Below, in pieces: positions 19,445 to 31,270 of a stretch of 64,000 nucleotides of DNA. The stretch spans positions 19,889,323 to 19,953,322 of the forward strand of contig NC_030856.1 of assembly GCF_000208745.1 (NCBI RefSeq), given 5' to 3'. The position numbers were made by a program, and so were the translations under genes. Position 1 is the stretch's first letter; every line of letters begins with the position of its first letter. Below the pieces are notes generated by a model, which saw only the letters and a list, made by a program, of their open reading frames with translations, did no database searches and was not told where the DNA came from. Origin of the DNA: Theobroma cacao (Eukaryota; Streptophyta; Magnoliopsida; Malvales; Malvaceae).

Positions 19445-22387
19445 TGTCAAGCCCGACTTTATAAAGTATTAGCCATGTCATTCATGTAATTGACAGAAAG
19501 CTTGCATACTTGGAAAGCCCCGAAAAATCGTCAAAAGTCGATAGTGTACCTTGTAGTGCAACTAAGTTGAATTAAGCCTCGAACTAGTCCTAATCGAGAT
19601 TTTAAGATGAAATTGAGAATTTTAAAACCCCAGAATGACTTAAAATGGTGATTCAGAGTTCGAGGACCAATTTGGAGTCAAATTGAAATTTTCATGATCG
19701 AGGGGCAAAATGGTTATTTTGCCACCCAAGGTTAAGATGTGAGTGTTGGATGAAATTTTTGACTAAGATTGATCATTTGGAGTATAATTTGAGTTTGAGA
19801 AGTGAAAAATTTTAATTCCGGCATTTTTTCGAGCATAAGGGCAAAATAGTTATTTTGCCACCCTAGAGGCAAAAATGGTAATTTTACACGCCTAACACTT
19901 ATCCAGCACATGGATTTTACCCAATATTATCATGGATAATTGAGAAAATTTATATGGTGGAGAGAGATTGTTTAATGAGTAAGAATGACACATGAACCAA
20001 TGGAATGGTGACATGTGTCAAATTCTCATCCATTTATTATTTTTCTTATAAATTAGCATAAAATAAACCCGTTTCTCTTCATATGGCTGGCCAAAGCAAG
20101 AACAAAGGAAGAACAAGGGAAGAAAAGAAGAACAAAAACCCTAGGTGGAAAAATTCAAGGAAACAAGTGAAAAAAGGTAAGATTTTTCAATTCTAGCTTG
20201 TGATCTACCTTTCCTATGCATTTTTTTTTCATTTTCCATGGTTGAGAATCAAGTTTGCATGAGGATACCCTTGCTGGCTGAACATGGGGGGACGAGTTTT
20301 GATGCTTGATTTGGTTAGATTTTAAGATATTTTAGTGTTTTTAGCTAGTTAGTGATGTGTAGCATGAAAATCAAGCAAGAAAAATTCACTTTCTCCCATC
20401 ACCCATCATTGGCTGAATTTTCCATGTAAAGTTTGAATGGTAGATTTGATTTTATTCCAAGTGAATTGGTTAGAAAATGATGAATTACAGAGAGAAAATC
20501 AAGTAGAAAAAATCATAGTGTTGATGCACCCACCATGGTCGAAATTCTCAAGAGAAAATGTGAAGATAATTTTGCTAAATTTTATGTTGTTTGACTTGTG
20601 TTTGATGGTTTGGAGAATTGGAAGAAAAATGGAATTGTTTAGAGTTAAATTGGACATATTGGCCAATTAATCGAGTGATAGATCGAATTAGGCCAATACC
20701 ATTATATTTAGGTGCACAATTGAATTTGTGTAGAACACCGTGTTTAGACGATAATCTGAATAATTTACATTCCATTTCATGCATCCATATAGTTTTATAA
20801 CGGTTTAGCACCAATGTGGTAAATTGCTTGATTGTGCATTATGTTTAGGTGGTGAATCCTCCGATATAGGTAAAGAAATTGTACCCGAGGATCGATAGTC
20901 AAAGTACTCTAAAAATTCGTCTCCCGAAAAAGTGAGTAACCTTATCATCATTTTAATTATCTAAAGTGGTCTTTTTATTCGATTTTGTGAATGTTATGGA
21001 AAATGAGTTTAAATGGTTAATTTTTAGGTTTTATAAACAAAATGTTTTTAAATGAAATGATTTTATAAATTGTCTTGGAATTGAATGATGGCTTTGAAAA
21101 TAGAGTAATTGGAGACCGTTTGATGTATTGTGAATTTATGGTTCTAGTTGGTTGGCTTATGGCAATATTGGCATGAATGGCTGAATTGGTATTTGTGTTG
21201 AAAATGTATAAACTGTTGTTTGCCTTGATAGGCTGGATAATGATAAAATTGCCATGTCATGCTGTTGAATTTTTTATTGTATGGTGGGTTTAGCTTGCTG
21301 CAGTGGGCGGGTTCTGTGGACTAGCCTATTAGAGGGGCACGTAATCCAGTTATATATGTACCTCGATCGGAGAGACGCGTAGGGTATCTCTTGAGGTATG
21401 GTTAGAGTTCATGTCACGCCGAGCCACCTTCTGATGATGAACTCCGCTAACGCCAAGAAACGGCTGTGTTTTTAAAACTAAAAATATGTTTATGTGTACA
21501 CGAAACTTTTTAACAACCTTGGCAGACTTAGTTAAATGCCTTGGCCAAGGTATTCCCGAGAATGATTTTGGCAGGAGCCAAGCATTTAAGATACTCATAA
21601 GCCATGTTGATTATTTAAATGAAATGAATATTTATGTTATGAAATACATATTGAGATGGAATATTTTAATCGTCTCCGCTTACTCGACTTTAGATATTTT
21701 TGATGATGTTTGTTTACTCACTGGGATTATATAATCTCACCACCCTCCTTTCCACCCATTTCAGGCTCAGAATAGGTTGTAGATAGCTGATTTCATCGAG
21801 ACTACCATTGGATTTGCATCCTCCAAATTGTATATTCACAGTCTTTCTTACTTTTGGTTATTCGAGGGCCCACTGGTTATTGTAAATTAAATTAAATACT
21901 CTGGCTTACTGTATTACAGTATGTATGAATTTATTTTGCTTTTACGCTGCAAAAATTATTTACGTATAACTCTAAAAATATTGTTTTATAAGAAAATAAA
22001 ATATTTTATTGAATATTTTTTTTATTTTTTTATTATATCCAAATAATCATAATTTCATTTTAAATGAAGGTTTTAGATGTTTAAACTTAATTTTGATTAT
22101 GAATTATGTGTTTTGTACTCACATACTACATTTTTAGCTAGTTTCGAAATTTTTAGGGAAAAATGACCAAAATGCCCCTGTGAGACAGAAATAATTTTTT
22201 TTATTGTTTTAAGTTGGAAATAGTTTAAAATCTATTATAACATGATATTTGGCAACAGTTACTCACAGGGGAAATGAGAAACTGATATTAAAGCCTTGCG
22301 GGATTTCGGTTGACATTCCAAGTAATGAGTGTCATTGGGACACCGCGATGGTTGTCACGGGCTCGAGGGGAGTACCGGGTCATGACA
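19445..22387 (+). mobile_element. Solo LTR of the A family inside B
   Basis: It begins TGTCAAGCCC and ends GGGTCATGACA, and aligns with 9424-12473 over its whole length. Flanks are GTAAG (19440-19444) and ATAAG (22388-22392), a 5-bp target duplication with one mismatch. No internal A sequence lies on either side, so LTR-LTR recombination removed it. A TATAAA at 20047 matches the A2 LTR. Confidence 0.9.
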
Positions 22388-25300
22388 ATAAGGGACTTAA
22401 AACATGTGGATTTTCGGATATGATTTAAGAGGAAGCTTCTACATCCTAAACTTAAGAAATTTTGATCTTATGACTGCAAAAGCAATATACAAAAATTTAG
22501 TGAAATGTTTATCTTATGAATGTAATTGGTAAAAAAAAAAATTGATGAGTAAAGGCAATATCTTAACACTAAGTGGTGTACAATTTGATATATGTGTACC
22601 TAAGAGTAAATTTGGAGATCATTGCTTAATCAATTTGCACTGGATGTTGTGGTAAAGGTATACGAATGTTAGTAGTGAAGTATGTCCAAACCGAGATATG
22701 TGGAGACTAATGTTCCGATCGTAAACTTGTGATAGAAAGCTAGTTTTGCAAACTGTGGTTTCCATGATCAAAAAATATATGGAGGTTCTCAATATGTAGG
22801 CATACACTTGGAGTTGTACATCTTGTGATCCCATGCATCATATGGAAGGACATATCCCATAGGGGAGTTTACCCTGATTTATGGTTACATCACTATAGGC
22901 TTGGCAAGAGATTAAGAATGCTCTGGCATAAATGTGGAATGTACTGTGAAAGGTTGAAAAGCCACATATACCTTAACAAGGTCAATAACATGAACGAGGG
23001 GGAAATATGGATGTTGATATGTTGAGCATAAAGAGCTTAAGGATAATTAATGCAATTATACTAAGTTAGATGGTCTGATCTGAACTAAGAACACAGACAC
23101 CTTGGGAGATTTTAAAATAATGTCTAGTGGGGTCAGTGAGCTAAAGTGTTATCCGGCATACAATGAACGATTAAAGTTATGAGTGGCTTTAAAGATAAGC
23201 CTTTGATTGTTTAAGTTCTCGATGGAACCCTATTAAAAGAGGTGTTTAAGTGTTTTAGAAGTGTATGGAAAAGCATAAAAAAATATATTAGCTTGGCTTG
23301 CTATAAGAGATAGAAATTTGGATGGCCATGGGTGGCTTGTGAGTAACCCAACAATGTATAGGTAAATGTGCAAGGGAGCTATGATTGATAGATAAGGGTA
23401 GAACTTTAATGATGAGACAATGTTCACTTCTTTAGGCATTGAACTGTAAATTACAAGCATGTATCCACCTTGTGAACACCCTGGTAAGATAAATTCGAGA
23501 GATCTTTCACAATGAGGAAACATTAAAGCTCGAGGAGCTAATAGTTTTATAGCGATGTTGATGCTCGCGACTGATATGTCACGTAGTACCAAGGTACGCT
23601 ACAAGCATAAGTATACTTGGAAATGCTGGTTTGAGGCAATGATTATCCTACTGTTTTGTGGACCTGATGAGGTTCTGGTCTTGACATAATTGTATATGCA
23701 AGGCATAAATTGTGAAATGTACTTCCCCCACAAGTTTTAATTTATTTTGAGTAATTATCAAGGTAAAGTGCTTGGTAAGGGTAGTCAAAGGTTGAATTCT
23801 GTTTCAAATGTTTAAAGAACGAGGGTGATACGGGTTGATTAAATGATACTATTACTGGTGAGGGAATAGAAATACGCTACGAGAATGGCAGAGATCTACT
23901 TAGAAAATAGATGATGATTTGAGAATTCAAGTACTCGTATATGAGTAAAGATTTGGTAATGAGACATGACCTAAAGTTGGAATACTACAATATGAATTTT
24001 GACTAAGAAAATCAACTTATAAAACACGTGGTGTTCAAAAATGGTGCCAATTAGTGGTTGACTCTTGTATGATAATGGAATATTGAAATCAGCTTTGTGT
24101 GTTCACCACAAATGATGAGCATGATCTAACCAACCCAGAGAAGAAATGATTTTAAACTTGATTGTTGGTTATCTTGGTTTTACAGATGGCTTATTGAGCT
24201 TGATATGCCTAAGGCTGTTTGAAGTTAAAATTTTTGGAAATATATATGTATGGATATATATGTTGCATATTAGTATAAAAGCTCATGCGGAGTTAGTTAT
24301 AATTTGATTCGATGATGATGTTTTATCAATGGTTATAGTGCCAGACAATGATTAAGATAATTTATCACTGATTTTAGTAGTGAACATGTGGATTATAATG
24401 TTGTTAGCTTAAAAATAAGTGTTTATACATTTGGTAAGAGTTCATCAAATTTTATTATATCGTGATAAAACTTGGTGTTTTGATATAGCCTTAGAGGCTT
24501 GACATATGAACTAGCTTAACTGTGAGCTAGAAATTGTTAGGTTATTATGAAGTACACAAATAGAGAAGTATGACATTAATTTAATATCCTAAGGGGAAAT
24601 GGAAAATGATGTATTAGTTTTGGTATAGCTTCAATATATATAGTTTTGATATATAAAGATGTGGGGAAAGGTTTATAGCTTATTCGTAAAGGTGTGCATT
24701 TGAATTCGTATAATTAAAAGTGTAAAATCTACCTTGATTGGTATAAAGCTAATGATTCAAAATGAATGATTATGGATTTAACTTTCTAAGGTAAAAAGGA
24801 CTAAAAGAAGTTAATATCAGAAAGGTCTTAATAGATGATTCTTAAATTTTAAAGTGCAGTTAAGGAGAGATAAATGTTTAATTTGATCTTCAGATTGATA
24901 AACTAATGAGGCCATGAGATCTGATGTTGGAGTAAATTTGAGAAATATCAAGTTAGATATGTTGTAGGTGACTGATGATGAGCAAATTAGCTATGACATT
25001 GGAAATATAGAAATGATTAGTAGTCAAAATGAAACTTGGAAAGGAACTTTAAAGGGAAAATTTTGAGCAACTTTAATCTTGAGAAGTTGAGTTATTGATT
25101 GAAGGGATTGGTTAAGATCATAGGAGGTATGTGAATGTCATGATTTATTGAAATGCCTTGTGATATAAGTTAAGATCTATCTAGTAAGCACTCAATCATG
25201 AAAGTATTAGTGTTTGTTTTTGGGAATGTGGTTACTAATGGTTACCGTATTTGAATCATCCGTGATGTTAAATATATATGAATAAATAAAGAGTGTTTGA

Positions 25301-25753
25301 TCTTTATGTATTATGAAATGCTTGAATGGAATTTGTATGGAGGTATGTAAAGCGGAATAGAGATTGGTTGACCATTTAGACCTATAGTCAATGGTGGAAT
25401 AAATGCTAGAATGTTGGAACATTTGATAAAAGATCAAGGTAGAGGAATTGTGGATGGTTAGGTAAACATGCATGATTGATGATTTAAGGATGATTTGATT
25501 AAGGTGTGACCAGAATTAATAGCATATTTGAATTCTCTTCATAAGATAAAGAATGATATTATTTTGATCCAACAATAGTGGTACACATAACTATATACTA
25601 TTACATTGTCGAGTTTTATATAAGATTGGAAGTCGATATGATGCATAAACCAAGGTTCTATGTTAAGAATGCCTGACGAAAATGATGTGGTAGAACTTTA
25701 GAACTTTGATTATTCACCCAACGCCGATTTGAATTCTAGGACGAATTCATTTT
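22388..25753. other. B interior, right part, non-coding
   Basis: About 3.4 kb of AT-rich sequence with only short chance frames; the longest (about 119 codons, minus strand near 23233-23592) has no motif I recognise. Stops are dense in all frames, and nothing suggests a decayed RT. It might be captured DNA or an ancient pol beyond recognition. Confidence 0.65.
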
Positions 25754-25766
25754 AAGTGGGGGAGAC
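25754..25766 (+). other. B polypurine tract
   Basis: AAGTGGGGGAGAC directly precedes the right LTR. The preceding bases (AATTCTAGGACGAATTC) resemble the end of chromovirus H internal sequence (rc of 61963-62000, AATTCGGGGACCGAATTTC). Confidence 0.8.
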
Positions 25767-26588
25767 TGTAGTACCCCGTATTTTGATACCGTGGCTAATA
25801 AAGTTTACGAATGCTAAGTGAGGTTGATTAATGAGTTAAAAGGGTAATTCAGAAGTGAACTTGTGAAATCTCGATCTCCATAGGCACATAACTAGAAGTA
25901 GACGCGATAATGCGAACTAGGGGTAATTTTGTAATTTCTCTTGGTGAGCTCCTACGAATGGGTTTTTTGATGCTATTAAGGTCTAAATAGGCCTAAGAAA
26001 TGAATGAATAATGTTTATGATGGTAAATAAATGAGGATTGATTTTAGGTTGTTGATAAAGGCTAGTAATTAGAGTTGTGAGTTGTTTTATTATTGACGGT
26101 TATTTATTTATCTCTAGAGTTACTAGAGTAGAAAGAATAGATAGCCATTTAATGTCAATTGGAAGCTAGATAGGAATAACTCAACTCATGGAACTTGATT
26201 TAGGAAAGAGCTTTTGGAATTATATTAATGCCAATTTGGGTTAGTTGTGATGTTGTGTGTGTATTCCAACAAGGCCTCACATGTCCATTTGGAGCATTAG
26301 TTAAGGTTAGAGTCAAGCACAAGAATCAACAAGACCGGTGAGTTAACTTGCATTTAAAAATCGTTTTGGGAAATATAATTGTGTTTTGTATGAAACATTT
26401 TAATGATTTATCCTAACTTTTCTAAAAAATGTGTGTCGAGGAGCAAACCCTTGATAAAATGTTTTGGGTTTGTGAAAATGTGAAATGTGTAAAAGGACGA
26501 ACCTATGTGCTCCTATATTATGTTGATATATATATATATATATACGAATATATGTTGTGCATTGATGAATAATGTTGTGTAATAATAT

Positions 26589-26776
26589 TAACCCGGCTAT
26601 GTGTGAGTAGGAGTGCGCATAAGCCTATGCTAACCCGGCTATGTGAGAGTAGGAGTGCGCATAAGCCGATGCTAACTTGGCTATGTGCGAGTGGGAGTAC
26701 GCGTAAGCCGATGCTGACCTAGCTATGTGCGAGTAGGGAGTGCTCATAAGCCGATGATGATGATGACCTGGCTATG
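26589..26776 (+). repeat. 42-bp tandem repeat in B right LTR
   Basis: About four and a half units of the CATAAGCCGATGCTAACCC / GGCTATGTGCGAGT type. Two more units than in the left LTR account for much of the length difference. Confidence 0.85.
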
Positions 26777-26974
26777 ACGATGAATGAAGTGGGGTGGTGT
26801 ATGTGTTTATATATGTTTATATATGTATATGTGATAGGAAGTTTATGATTATACTATGTGATCGAAATGAAAAATGAGAAACTTGATTATTGTCAATGTG
26901 CTCACTTTGATGTGCAATATGGTAGGAATGGATTTTGTGGCATGTGAAAATCCCTTAATTGTCATCTCCCTTGA

Positions 26975-27335
26975 ATCTCGCTGCAACGAGAATGTATTCT
27001 CCCTAAGCGAGAAACTCTCGGGTGGTGGGGGCATAAGCCAGCCCTGTTTCTCGATGCAGCGAGAAACTCTTGGGTTTTGATGTAGTTCTTTCACTTCAAT
27101 AAAGATTTTGACCACCTTCCCTTCTGAACATGGAAAAGTGTTAAACATCAAAGTTGTAGCCCGTTCTCTTATATTTGTAATGGTTAAAAAAATCAAGTCA
27201 ATTGGACTTATGTAATGGAGATATGCTAGAAAAGCTGAAGCACATGCAAACCAACACTGTTTCTTGTTGCAGCGAGAAACTTTCTGTTTTGGCCACCTGA
27301 ATCTCGCTGCAGCGAGAATGAACTTCGCTTCAGCA
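26975..27335 (+). repeat. Palindrome array in B right LTR
   Basis: TCTCGCTGCAGCGAGA-type palindromes at 26976-26991 (one mismatch), 27046-27067, 27259-27280 and an exact copy at 27302-27317, with half-sites at 26997-27014 and 27324-27340. The centre is often GC rather than the AC of the left LTR. Confidence 0.85.
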
Positions 27336-28041
27336 AGAAACTTGCTGCCATGCTTGCTACCTTACTTGATTTTGACTTAGTTTTCACCCATTTAACTTAA
27401 TGGATTGATCTGGGGTTTTTGCAACACTATGAAGTTATTAATCAAAGTTTTAAATGAGGGGTTTTTAGTAAGAAATTAAATCAATTGCATTGTTTTTAAA
27501 ACAAGTGCATCATGATTTCCAAATTCCTTCTATTGATTGCTTGTTCCCTTCTTATGTTCACTCATTGAGTTTTATACTCACGTTTTTAAACTTCATGTTT
27601 TTAGATTCAGAAGCAATTGGGACCTAGATTGAGCGGTCCACGTATGCTCATCTTTTTGGTAGGTACTATGGCAACTCAGTAGCTGTATCTTCACCCAGAG
27701 TCACTCCGTTGACGGTCAAGAGTCTTATACTTATGTACATGTATAAGTAATAAAGACCACTAAGATTCATATTAAAAAAATCAAATATGTATGTTTGATT
27801 GTTGATGCCACTATAAGGTGGAAAATGAGTGATACTATGTTAGCATAATACAAATGTGAATATTAGATTGCTATAAAACATTATTGAAATATTTATAATT
27901 GAGAATTGTAATATGTGGTTTTAGAAATGACGGTTGAGAATAATGATTAGGATTGCATAAAAAAAAAGGCTTGCTTGAGCTTAGTGGGCTATGCCCATTG
28001 GGCCCATGCGTCGGTCATGGCCCGGGATTTGGGCTATGACA

Positions 28042-28814
28042 GAGATGATGGTATTGAAGTTTCTTTAACAAGTTATCTTACTAGGCAAATAACTTGTACT
28101 CTGGAATGTTTGATTTTGCTCGGAGATTGAATTCACAAACTTTTTGAATATTTCTTATGGTTGAAAGGAAAACCTTTGATATTGTTTAAAATGGATTACA
28201 TGCACTTATTTTAAAAGTATCTTTGGCAAACACTCTCCCATTTAGCTTGTTCCTCTTCCCTGTATCTGCTCATAGAGTTATTTATAACTCATCCACGTAA
28301 GATGCATTTGTTTTGTAGATCAATAGTTGCTTGAGCTTGCTGTCCCTAGGAAAGAACTACTTCCATAATCAACATTGTTAGGTGTTCGATAAGGCATCTA
28401 GTTGGTGTCAGCTTTTTTATTTCAAGTCGTACTCTGCCGATACTATTCGGTGTGGTTATCTATGTTTGATTGTCATGGATAATATTTTGCTATGTCTTGT
28501 ATTAAATGACATGTATTTCAAAAATTGCCATGGGATGGCTACACTTTGTATTTGCCATAGGATGGCTAATATAAGTTACTTGATATGTGTTGCTTCCACA
28601 TTTTGATCACGTTAGCATGAAAACCAATATAACATATTCCTATGTGATATAACATGTTCATGAGTGTTTGATATATGGTTCCATGGTGATGAGTCCCATG
28701 AAGAAATTTTAAGCATTTGATTTATTTTATTTGTCTTAAGATTGCATGTGTTAAGTGGGTCACTCCCATCGATACCTTTGTGTTGGTCATGGCCTCCAAA
28801 TTTGGGTCATGACA
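28042..28814 (+). repeat. C 5' LTR, 3' part
   Basis: The end TTTGGGTCATGACA matches those of B and D LTRs. The upstream continuation lies left of 16230. Confidence 0.75.
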
Positions 28815-28818
28815 AAGT

Positions 28819-28830
28819 TGGTATCAGAGC
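28819..28830 (+). other. C primer-binding site
   Basis: TGGTATCAGAGC, an exact initiator-Met tRNA complement, 4 bp after the LTR end. Confidence 0.9.
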
Positions 28831-29017
28831 CCTATATTTGTTTAAGTCCTAAGCAATTTGTCTTGAGTTAGCAGAGTTCTTATGTCATGTCTTGTTTTCA
28901 ATTTGTGAACTACAACACAGCTCGCGAACGAGAGACTACATAGATTCCCTTATTTGTTTAGAATCTACCTTTTTGTTTACTATATAGAGTTTATTGTTTG
29001 CTCTTATGTAGGTAAAG

Positions 29018-30205
29018 ATGCCACCTCAAACACGAGCTACAGTTAAGGGTAGTAGTAGAACTTAAGGAACTCCAGGATCAGTTGGAAGATTTGCTAGATT
29101 AGGATTTCTTATGCCCTAGTGTGTCATAATAGGGTGCACCAGTATTGTTTGTAAGGAAGAATGATGGATCACTCCGGCTATGCATCAATTACCGATAGCT
29201 TAATAGGGTGACTTTAAAAAATAAGTATACATTTCATCATATCAATGGTTTGTTTGATCAGTTGCAGGGAGTTTAATGTTTCTCCAAGATTAATTTTTGT
29301 TTTAGTTACCACCAACTTAAGAGTAGGTAGGAGGATGTGCCTAAGACTGCATTCCATACTAGGTATGGACATTATGAGTTGTTGGTTATGTTCTTTGGTG
29401 TTTCAAATGCCCCAACAGCTTTTTACGGACATGATGAATAGAGTGTTCAAACCATATTTGGACAGTTTTGCTGTGGTATTCTTTAATGACATTTTGGTAT
29501 ACTTAAAGAGTGAGAAGGAACAAGAGCAACATCTTAGGATTATGCTCAAGGTGTTGAGAGATCATCAATTATATGCCAAGTACTCCAAGTGTGAGCTTTG
29601 GTTAGATAGTGTTAGCTTATTGGGTTATGTGATTTCTAAAAAAAGAGTTACGGTAAACCCAAAGAAAAAAGAGGTAATGGAGAAACAACAAAGGCCAACC
29701 ACTGTGATGGAGATTCGTAGCTTTTTAAGTTTAACGGGGTATTATAGATGGTTTGTAAATGATTTCTTTAAACTTGCTGCACCAATGACTAGACTGATTT
29801 AAAGAATGTGAAGTTCCAATGGAATGATGCTTGTGAGGAGAGCTTTGGAAGGATGAAGAGTTGTCTTACTTCAGCTCATATACTTAGCCTACTTTAAAGA
29901 GTAGGTGGATATATGGTTTATTGCAATGCCTCACGTGTTGGTTTGAGATGTGTGTTGATGCAACATGGCAAGGTCATAGCCTAAGCCTTTAGACAGTTGA
30001 AAAAGCATAAGCAAAACTATTATACTCATGACTTAAAGATGCCATTGTGTTTGCACTCAAGATTTGGAGACATTACCTTTACAAGAAGACGTGTGGGATC
30101 TACACTAATCATAAGAGTCTCTAATATGTCTTTGAGTAGAAAGATCTCAATCTTGAACAATGTGGATGATAGAGTTGCTTAAGGATGATGATTGCACTAT
30201 CCCAT
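29018..30205 (+). pseudogene. pol: C gag start fused to RT and RNase H
   Basis: ATG at 29018 opens MPPQTRATVKGSSR, then a stop and the RT N-terminus (a GAPVLFVRKNDGS-like stretch after stops). The better open part 29245-29802 holds [15 protein letters not shown] in another frame, then VVFFNDILVYLKSEKEQ, YAKYSKCELWLDSVSLLGYV and SLTGYYRWFVNDF. The catalytic pair usually written IDD or VDD is FND here, so polymerase activity is lost. RNase H (29811-30205) reaches the last conserved Lys/Leu-rich helix before the D LTR cuts it. Several stops and shifts. Confidence 0.83.
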
Positions 30206-31270
30206 TATCACAGCCCAAATCCTTGGCCATGACCAACGCATGGGCTTAATAGGCATAGCTCACTAGACCCAAGCAAGCCTTATTAGAGATTCCCGATAAT
30301 GCACTATACTCATTCCCCAATCCATATTAGTGCTGAAATCATATATTTTCATATCATAACTTGAACCACAATTACAATAACCAATTCAGTCTTTTAACAT
30401 ATAATCATAAGTATATACAATGAAGTCTAAAGTCTCCAATTTAATACTTATACCAAAGCCATTATTCATTTACAATTAAATAAACAAAGTGCTACGACTC
30501 GACTTCTAGCAGCGGGGCGACTTGGAATGAAATGCTATGGGATGCCTTTACCCATCTGCGATGGACCATAAGTACCGATGATTGCACGCTAGGTTGATCA
30601 CTATCTGCAAAAGGGAAATAAGGGGGTGAATGTCACAAACTCAGTGATCATTGGCTCCGTGAGCAGGGAATAGATGGGAAACAAGCAATAAGTAGATCAT
30701 TTGAATAATAAAACCAGAATACAAAATGCTAATCTTATAAACCAAACCACAAGAAAGATATTTGTGCCTTGTAAAAATAATATCGTAAAATCATAATACA
30801 ATGCTTTCTTTGGCAAAACAATGTTGTAAATAAGTGTAACAGAAAGAGTTTCAAGTACCATAAATATTATTTGCCCTTAAAATATGAAATGTGGTATAAA
30901 GGTATGCACGCTTCCAAAATGTGTGGCATGTAAAGAAATCAAAGTGTTTAACCACATAAACCAAGTCATGATCGTCAAGTAAGCACGGAAAGCTTTTATT
31001 TAAATAGAGGAGCTGCAGAGAAAATCTAAACCCTCCACCATGCAAAAGAGTACGCGTTGAAAAACTCACAAGGCTCTTGAGTAAGAAAGTATATATCAGC
31101 ACGTGGACCTACCTCCACATAATAATAATCTGGGAGTCTTACTCCACCGGATTCCCATAGCCATGGCAATCTCACAATGTTGGTCGACATCGGAGAATCA
31201 AGCGGTCGCAACCGTGCACATCCGAGAGTCTCACTCCACCAGGTCACTTGTGGCCTAGCCAAATATACAT

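Larger units (their letters stand above)
16230..28041 (+). mobile_element. LARD-like non-autonomous LTR element B
   Basis: Two LTRs (2164 and 2275 bp), a PBS, a PPT and a 5-bp target duplication (GAGAC before, GAGAT after; one mismatch) define a complete element. After removing a nested solo LTR, the interior is about 4.4 kb and shows no gag, RT, RNase H or IN motif in any frame. The leader after the PBS and the terminal 40 bp before the PPT resemble those of C and H. I infer a large retrotransposon derivative moved by a Tekay-type partner. No capsid or polymerase fragment was recognised apart from a vestigial gag start. Confidence 0.8.
25767..28041 (+). repeat. B right LTR
   Basis: It begins TGTAGTACCCCG and ends GGGCTATGACA. 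Compared with the left LTR it has more 42-bp repeat units (26589-26776) and a shorter TA tract (26526-26544). A palindrome array recurs at about 26975-27335. The base after it starts GAGAT, the right target copy. Confidence 0.9.
28042..30205 (+). mobile_element. Tekay-like element C, internally deleted
   Basis: It has the 3' part of an LTR (to 28814), an exact PBS, a leader and a gag start, then jumps directly to RT at about 29064. The missing part would be about 2 kb of gag and protease. RT and RNase H follow until 30205, where LTR D interrupts. The LTR's upstream part was split off by insertion of B. Confidence 0.82.

Noticed and set aside
23233..23592. 119-codon minus-strand frame inside the B interior
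   Set aside because: No motif, no conserved neighbours, AT-rich sequence where frames this long occur by chance.
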